From: Prostheceraeus crozeri
Taxonomy: Eukaryota; Platyhelminthes; Polycladida; Euryleptidae
Direction of reading: 5' to 3'
Assembly: GCA_907163375.1 (NCBI GenBank)
Contig: CAJQUW010013637.1
Span: 124,001-188,000 of the forward strand
Length of the DNA stretch: 64,000 nt
The translations under genes and the position numbers were made by a program. This document shows, piece by piece, positions 58,740-64,000 of the stretch (its first letter is position 1; each line of letters begins with the position of its first letter). The notes below the pieces were generated by a model. That model was not told the origin of the DNA. It saw nothing but the letters and a program-made list of their open reading frames with translations, and ran no database searches.

Positions 58740-59460
58740 AGCAGCAAGCATAGAGTAAGTATATATAGATAGAGTGTCGAATAAAAAAAGTATCAGTATA
58801 CAGTGAAATTTTTTATATCAAAAGATTCAGTTTTTGCGGAGATTGCGTTCCCGTGGTCCAAAAAATTATTTGAGCAATTTTAAAAAAGTCAAAATTTTGC
58901 CAATTTATATACTACCGAGATGACTTCCGTACATAAGTAGCATGAAACAAGTTGGATATCAGGAGGTATGAATATTTGCTAGTAAGCATCCTAAATAAGC
59001 GGAAATTAAACTGATTTCATGAGCAGCACTATAATAGAAGTCTTCATGAAAAGGTCGAGATCGTATTGTGCTTTCTTGACTGAAATTTCATGCTATATTT
59101 CAATTTTCACCGGCATGATTTTGCGATTCACTAAATTCATGTTTCATTTCTTGATCTGAATGGTGATGTGGACCCATTTACATCTTTCAAAGTTGATTGA
59201 AATCATTGTCCTTGATTCTGTTATTTTGCTCTACCAGTGACAGGCTACTTATGACATGATGTCGCTTAACAAGATTCTCTTGAGGTTCAGCATGAAAGCA
59301 ATAGCAGGTCGTCGAGTTGCTAATTTAACAAACATTATCTATCGAAGGCTGTCATGACACGGACGATCTATGAAATAATATCATTTCCTTCTGCTTTACT
59401 ATCACTCTACCTGGAGTTACCACTCTATCTAATATATTTGCTCTATGGCAGCAAATTTAA
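58740..59460 (+). repeat. Family-R dispersed repeat, copy D
   Basis: Longest uninterrupted family-R copy: TCAGTTTTTGCGGAGATTGC, CAATTTTCACCGGCATGAT near 59102, TTTCATTTCTTGATCTGAAT, CCATTTACATCTTTCAAAG, TTTTGCTCTACCAGTGACAG, and TTTGCTCTATGGC at the end. It spans both the left-hand blocks of copies A and C and the right-hand blocks of copy B. Confidence 0.78.
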
Positions 59461-62400
59461 TATCAGCTCAATGAACTCATGTGCTGGTTAAAATCCTTTT
59501 CGTACATATGATATAACATACGACTGATATTTCATGATGCCGTCACGCAAGTGGGATCAATATTTTAGCATTTTGTTTACTTGTGTGACTTTACGGCATC
59601 TGATGTAATATTTGATGCATCATCTCACGTCGCATGAATGTCGCGTTCACATTCTGCTTTCGTGAGCTTCGTTTGAAGCTATTCCAAAATTGAATAACAT
59701 TTTAGAATTTATCACCAATGTCACCTGTCAGCCAAAGTTCAGAAAGCACATCTTCGATCACTTCATTCTATTCATTTGAATATTTTCTATGTATTTTATA
59801 AGAGCAATATTGAATTTTCTATTAACAGAAGGGGCATCGAAGATTTCTACAATAACTACTGAAATTAATTGCCTTGGAATCTGGACAATGTAGGCGAAAT
59901 ACATATTGACATACTTTAAGCAGGGCTAAATCACAACATTCTGAGTTGGTTTTGTCTAATAATCAAATAACATGATCCAGTGTATTCCCATGTAGTGAGC
60001 TTCCGAAATATTTACAACCTAATATTATTGTTTTATGATAGTCTTGATATGGGAAAGCTGTATTATTTTATCCTATAATTCTACTTAGTCTTCATTCTTG
60101 CTTCTGATTCCAGAGTGAAAGATTCTTGGCAATCATTGTAAGCATATTTGGAAAAAATCCAAATATACCTATCGGCAGTGCACTTCCCCTCACAAACAGT
60201 CAGGGAAACGCTGTTTCTCGTGTTTTCCTTCCACACCACTGTTACAAAAAGAGAAACCTTTTAAACTCGTTCCATAGATTAAAGGTCCACACACACCGGA
60301 CGCAGCGCGGCGCGTCCAACAAAAATGCCTGTTCTCACCGAGCAGCGTGGCGAGGGGCGGGAGAGGGGACTGGAGGGGGGGGGGAGCAACTACAAATACC
60401 GTGTAATTATTGACACTTCTTGTTGCTAAATAATTAACATATTCATATTCCTTGGTTTACATGTATTCGAATGAGCCCAAACAGTATAATATGACATTTT
60501 CCCGAGATAGTTAAATGACGTGCTCAGTTTTCAGAATTTACATGAAATCAGATGCAACATTTCCAACATAATGACACGAAAATGATATCTTAGCGACACA
60601 TTCTCGAGGAAATACAAAGACATTTTGCATTAGATCTACGAAGGTGAACAAAGTGTGATGTAATCATGTTTCTTGGATCTGCAAGTTTCATCAGACGAGA
60701 ACATTTCGTTATGAATTGAAGTGTTGCTAGGGACAGTCTACTTTAGAGCAATATTCGAGTAATTCTATGCTGAGTTTTGGTCGACCAACAGTGTAGAAAA
60801 AAATCTCTATCTGATTAGGAGATCACAATAAGTAACCGTCGATGTGATAACGAATTGTGGTCACCTTTTACAGAAATTATGACATTTTTCAAGAAAAATG
60901 ATACAATGTCAATCGACTTTTCATTTTAAATTTAGAGCAGTTGAGCATCCTACAATTGCCTCTTGGGATCTGTCTTAGAATACTGCTCACCCTTGTTTGT
61001 TAACATGCCTGCCTATTTGAATAATCACTTAAATAAGCTACAGGGTAGAGCACATTGATTCATTTGTGGTGTTGATGCAAGCTGCTCATGTATGGAGCCC
61101 TTGGACGAAAGGAGCAATCTTTTGAGACTTTTTGAAAATGTTCAATCCCAACCCATTGCTTCCACAACATTTTCCCGGGGAAAAGTCTACGCAGTGGACG
61201 CCTACTTTTTCCGATTTCAAAAAGGGCACGCAGATCTGCATCATTTATAGTAGATATGACATATCACATTCTTGGTTTGATCGGTGTATCGTAAAAATAT
61301 TCAACTTTTGAACGTTCAAGTGATTGTGCACATACTAACTTGTATATGAATGATTTTCATTGAAAAATGTATAATTATCTCTCTTTCTTCTTCTTCTACA
61401 TGCAAAATTTCGCTTGGATTGATGCGACGGCTATGTGATTACGAAAACGGCGTCGATGTGATGACAGAAAAAGTTGTGGACAGGTATATATGTCGACCTA
61501 GCTCTGATTTCAATTAGCCTGATTTCTCAACTGTTATTATTTCTTTGATTCAAGGGTGTCAGAGGTTCTTTGAGCCAAAGTCTGCCTAAACATGTTTTGT
61601 TTCTTTGTTTTACAACAATTATTTGTTGCACTTTTTTTGTGCAGACATGGAAAATGAGGTTTTTTTGAATTTCAATTGAATTTCTATTTCAGAAATCCTG
61701 AATGAAACGTAAAGTGATAGGCATATTCGGTCAGAGCAGGAGAAGACCAATTGAATGGAGTGTTGAACATTGACAATAGACTATATCTTGGCTACAAAAT
61801 GCAAGACAAGAACCTCTCCAAAATCACTAAATTTTCTGGATTTTGCCATATAGTGATCACAGAGCGAATTGGATTAATTTTATTGCCCTGTATTAAATAC
61901 ACCATGGAAGAATATTTTCATAGATTTTCTAAAATTCATTGATTAGAAGTTTAAAGTTGGTTTGGTTTGCATCATTTCCAAATTTTAGAACACACTTTTC
62001 ATAACAGTTTTCAACAAGTTCCATCAAAATTGATAAGTACTGTACTGCCCTGTCTGTATACGGAAATGCATGCTGAAAACCCTTTCACTCGAAGACTGTT
62101 AGATGGCTGAATTGTTAGAGCGGTGGCAATTCTCTGTCGCTTCGTCAAGCACTGAAAAGAAGTGACCTTCAATATAGTAAATCAATAAATAAATAAGCAT
62201 TCATATCAATAACAGTCATGCAACCACCAAATGAATATCATGGGTAGATTATGCAAAAAATATGTGCGGTAAAAGATCACGTCTTGAGGAAGAGCTGTTG
62301 AACAGTTTTAGAGTCTAAAAAAGCAAAAACATTAATCCTGCGCACAGTGCATGTATGTACAGACGGCAGAATGACTCGACTGCCGCGTAGAACATGCGAA

Positions 62401-62511
62401 GGATAGTTTAGTACCTCACGGAATAAGGTAAGTGATAGGAAGGCATCTTACTTTTATCTAATTAGTGGTGACGCATGGGAGGTTCTTCATGCCGAGTATT
62501 TTGGGTACTTG
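59461..62511. other. Intergenic, one GC-rich patch
   Basis: 60285-60395 is GC-rich with GGACGC/GCGTCC arms and a G-run at 60377-60385; the opening GGTCCACACACACCGGACGC looks like a transposon end but no partner is seen. The rest shows nothing I can support. Confidence 0.4.
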
Positions 62512-63188
62512 TGGGTTATCTCCCATTCCCCCCCCCCAGGTTTTCAAATCAGTCTAAAATCTGCAAAAATGAATCAATCGTCACCAAACTTCGGGTAGAC
62601 GCATTTAAGAATATTTTCTACCTACATACAAAAAATAACAACTTACAATTAAACAAATTGTAAAAACAATTTGTAAAAACAAATTTATGCAGATCGGACA
62701 GGTAGGTTTTGCATTAGAGTCGATAACGCAAAATGTAGCGATGTCAACAGCTTGATCTGACTTCGTCTGTTCGACGCATCATTGCTACACTCGTGTGTGC
62801 ATTGTTCTGTCTCCCTCTTCATCTCATCCACTGACATTTGAAATCTTCCCACGGCCACTACTTTGCCACACCTTTTGAAGAATCACATTAATGTAATGGA
62901 TGTGGCCTGGTCATCATCGCTTCACGAGTTGTCGGGAAATGACCTTGTTGACCTCAAGTGCCTCCTGCTTAGACGATGAGGTCACTGACAAGTCAGATCA
63001 AGCTGCCGGGATCGACGCGATGCACTTCAAGTTGTCGCTCCTAATTCAGAAAGTACTTCTCCGATTTGCCCAAAATTTGGTGTGTGGCTAGAGAACATCC
63101 TAACTTACGTATGCTTAAAGTTTTGTGACGATTGATTCATTTATGCGGCTTTTAGACAAATTTGAAAACGGGGATGGGAGATAACCCA
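62512..63188. mobile_element. DNA-transposon-like element with ~85-bp inverted ends (677 bp)
   Basis: GTGGGTTATCTCCCAT at the left and ATGGGAGATAACCCAT at the right. Inside these, TTTTCAAAT, GTCTAAAA, TGAATCAATCGTCAC and AAACTT match in inverted order for about 85 bp with some mismatches. The left arm has a run of C (62529-62537) that the right arm lacks. No transposase and no clear target duplication. Confidence 0.7.
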
Positions 63189-63261
63189 TTACCGTATTTT
63201 GAGAAACAAAATTCCAAAATAGCACTTCTTTTTTTCATTTATCGGAAACGTTATTTGTTAC

Positions 63262-63651
63262 TCAAATTACACACACGGGTCGACCGGTTTCAGCACTCAG
63301 TGCTGATGTCAAGACCCAACCAAAGGTAAAAAAAACTTGCAATGGGTGAGGCAATTCACTAAAATGAGGTAACACGATGATCATTTGCAACAGTTCATCC
63401 TTGTCATTGATTTTAGGCTTCAATTTTCTTATCCAGACATTCTCAGCTAGACGAGTTTTTATTGAGTTCTTTAGTATATCAATATAGGACAATATGGCGA
63501 CATTTATTGTAGAGCTGTTGTGAAAGTGTACGCCAGACATTATGAACCGACAGATCATTTTTACTATCTCTATTGTCAATTCTACGACAATGCTCTTGTC
63601 GTCGCCGACACTCAAGTCGAGTAAGGCGCCAAGATGCTTTATTTGAATCAA
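63262..63651 (-). pseudogene. Penelope-like element C-terminal fragment (probable)
   Basis: The minus-strand frame has RLAENVWIRKLKPKIND, like the E-xxWIxxL segment near the end of GIY-YIG-bearing PLE proteins, and runs into TSALSAETGRPV, encoded by a GCACTGAGTGCTGAAACCGG-type tail common after PLE ORFs. No reverse transcriptase motif is in the fragment. Assignment rests on these two segments. Confidence 0.5.
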
Positions 63652-63723
63652 AACAAAAAAGTCATTACAGACGGTAAGCAGTCAAAGTCATGATACACAG
63701 ATTAATCATAAAGATTTGTCAAT

Positions 63724-64000
63724 GAGTCCTCAGGTGTGATAGGAGGCCGATGCAAGCTCGGTACACGCGACCGCACACCTCACAAGCGTATCCGTCTTCT
63801 GCTCCTGCGACGTTGGGCGCCGCTGCCGCATCTTTCCTCCGTTATCGCGGGGCGAAGTCCTCCTCCACTCGGTTCCTCTAGAAGTCAGTCGCTCCTTGAT
63901 GGACGGTCTGCTGCCAGGCCTCACGGTCCTGCGCGAGGTCCTCCCACTTGTGCGAGTCAATCCCACCCATCTCCTCAATGTCTCCTTCAAGACATCCTTG
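63724..64000 (-). pseudogene. LINE C-terminus with C2H2-like zinc finger (runs off the window)
   Basis: One minus-strand frame reads DIEEMGGIDSHKWEDLAQDR, WQQTVHQGATDF, and after two stops YACEVCGRVYRACIGLLSHL with a final RTH. The pattern DRxxWRxxVxxG followed by CxxCGRxxRxxIGLxSHxRxH is the usual end of several invertebrate LINE polyproteins. It continues beyond position 64000. The 86-codon ORF in another frame of this strand is a shadow. Confidence 0.8.

Noticed and set aside
62101-62160. tRNA gene suggested by an A-box-like TGGCTGAATTGTTAGAGCGG.
   Set aside because: No B box and no cloverleaf.

Overview
This is a eukaryotic, almost certainly animal (invertebrate) genomic window of low GC with very little coding sequence and a dense, layered population of transposable elements. 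Evidence for a metazoan: a single-exon type II membrane glycosyltransferase of family GT31 at 4645-6237, together with hAT, CACTG-ended, pogo-like, Penelope-like (PLE), RTE-type and CR1/Jockey-type element remains, the mix usual in marine and freshwater invertebrates. I cannot name the species.

Layout. 1-4600: MITE-like repeats, a 445-bp (GA)n tract, a CACTG-ended MITE, a possible terminal exon of an unknown gene (3384-3530). 4645-6237: the GT31 gene, the only full-length gene I trust. 6.2-26 kb: intergenic DNA with a 201-bp hAT MITE (8075-8275), a hAT element nested inside another hAT element (11899-15692 around 12130-14777) with a PLE reverse transcriptase fragment in the inner one, a 1-kb CACTG element (22988-23995) and copies of a dispersed repeat here called family R. 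26480-43440: a 16.96-kb insertion that is one giant palindrome. 43.4-64 kb: the rest of the interrupted family-R copy, four LINE fragments, a 930-bp inverted repeat with a pogo-like MITE inside it, a hAT element (49218-49913), a 227-bp snap-back palindrome, another family-R copy, and a PLE tail and a LINE tail at the right edge.

The giant palindrome is the notable object. Its arms (26480-34492 and 34634-43440) are separated by a 141-bp spacer, differ by roughly a dozen substitutions that I noticed and by three extra copies of a 265-bp tandem repeat, and otherwise stay colinear with no net indel for 7.3 kb. It starts AGTAGT and ends ACTACT, is bordered by a 6-bp direct repeat TCCATC, and splits a family-R copy whose relatives in this window are uninterrupted at the same point. 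It is therefore a genuine insertion, not an assembly mirror. The 6-bp duplication with 5'-AG termini matches Polinton/Maverick insertions, but no polymerase, integrase, transposase, ATPase or capsid gene is visible. Each arm carries a TATA promoter with CRE-like site, a second TATA-like site just upstream of a 78-codon ORF with a RING/U-box-like Cys pattern, an 11-bp-arm palindrome over that ORF's stop, a family of 39-50 nt hairpins with compensatory base changes, and several arrays of old diverged repeats. All promoters point inward, so transcription would converge on the centre.
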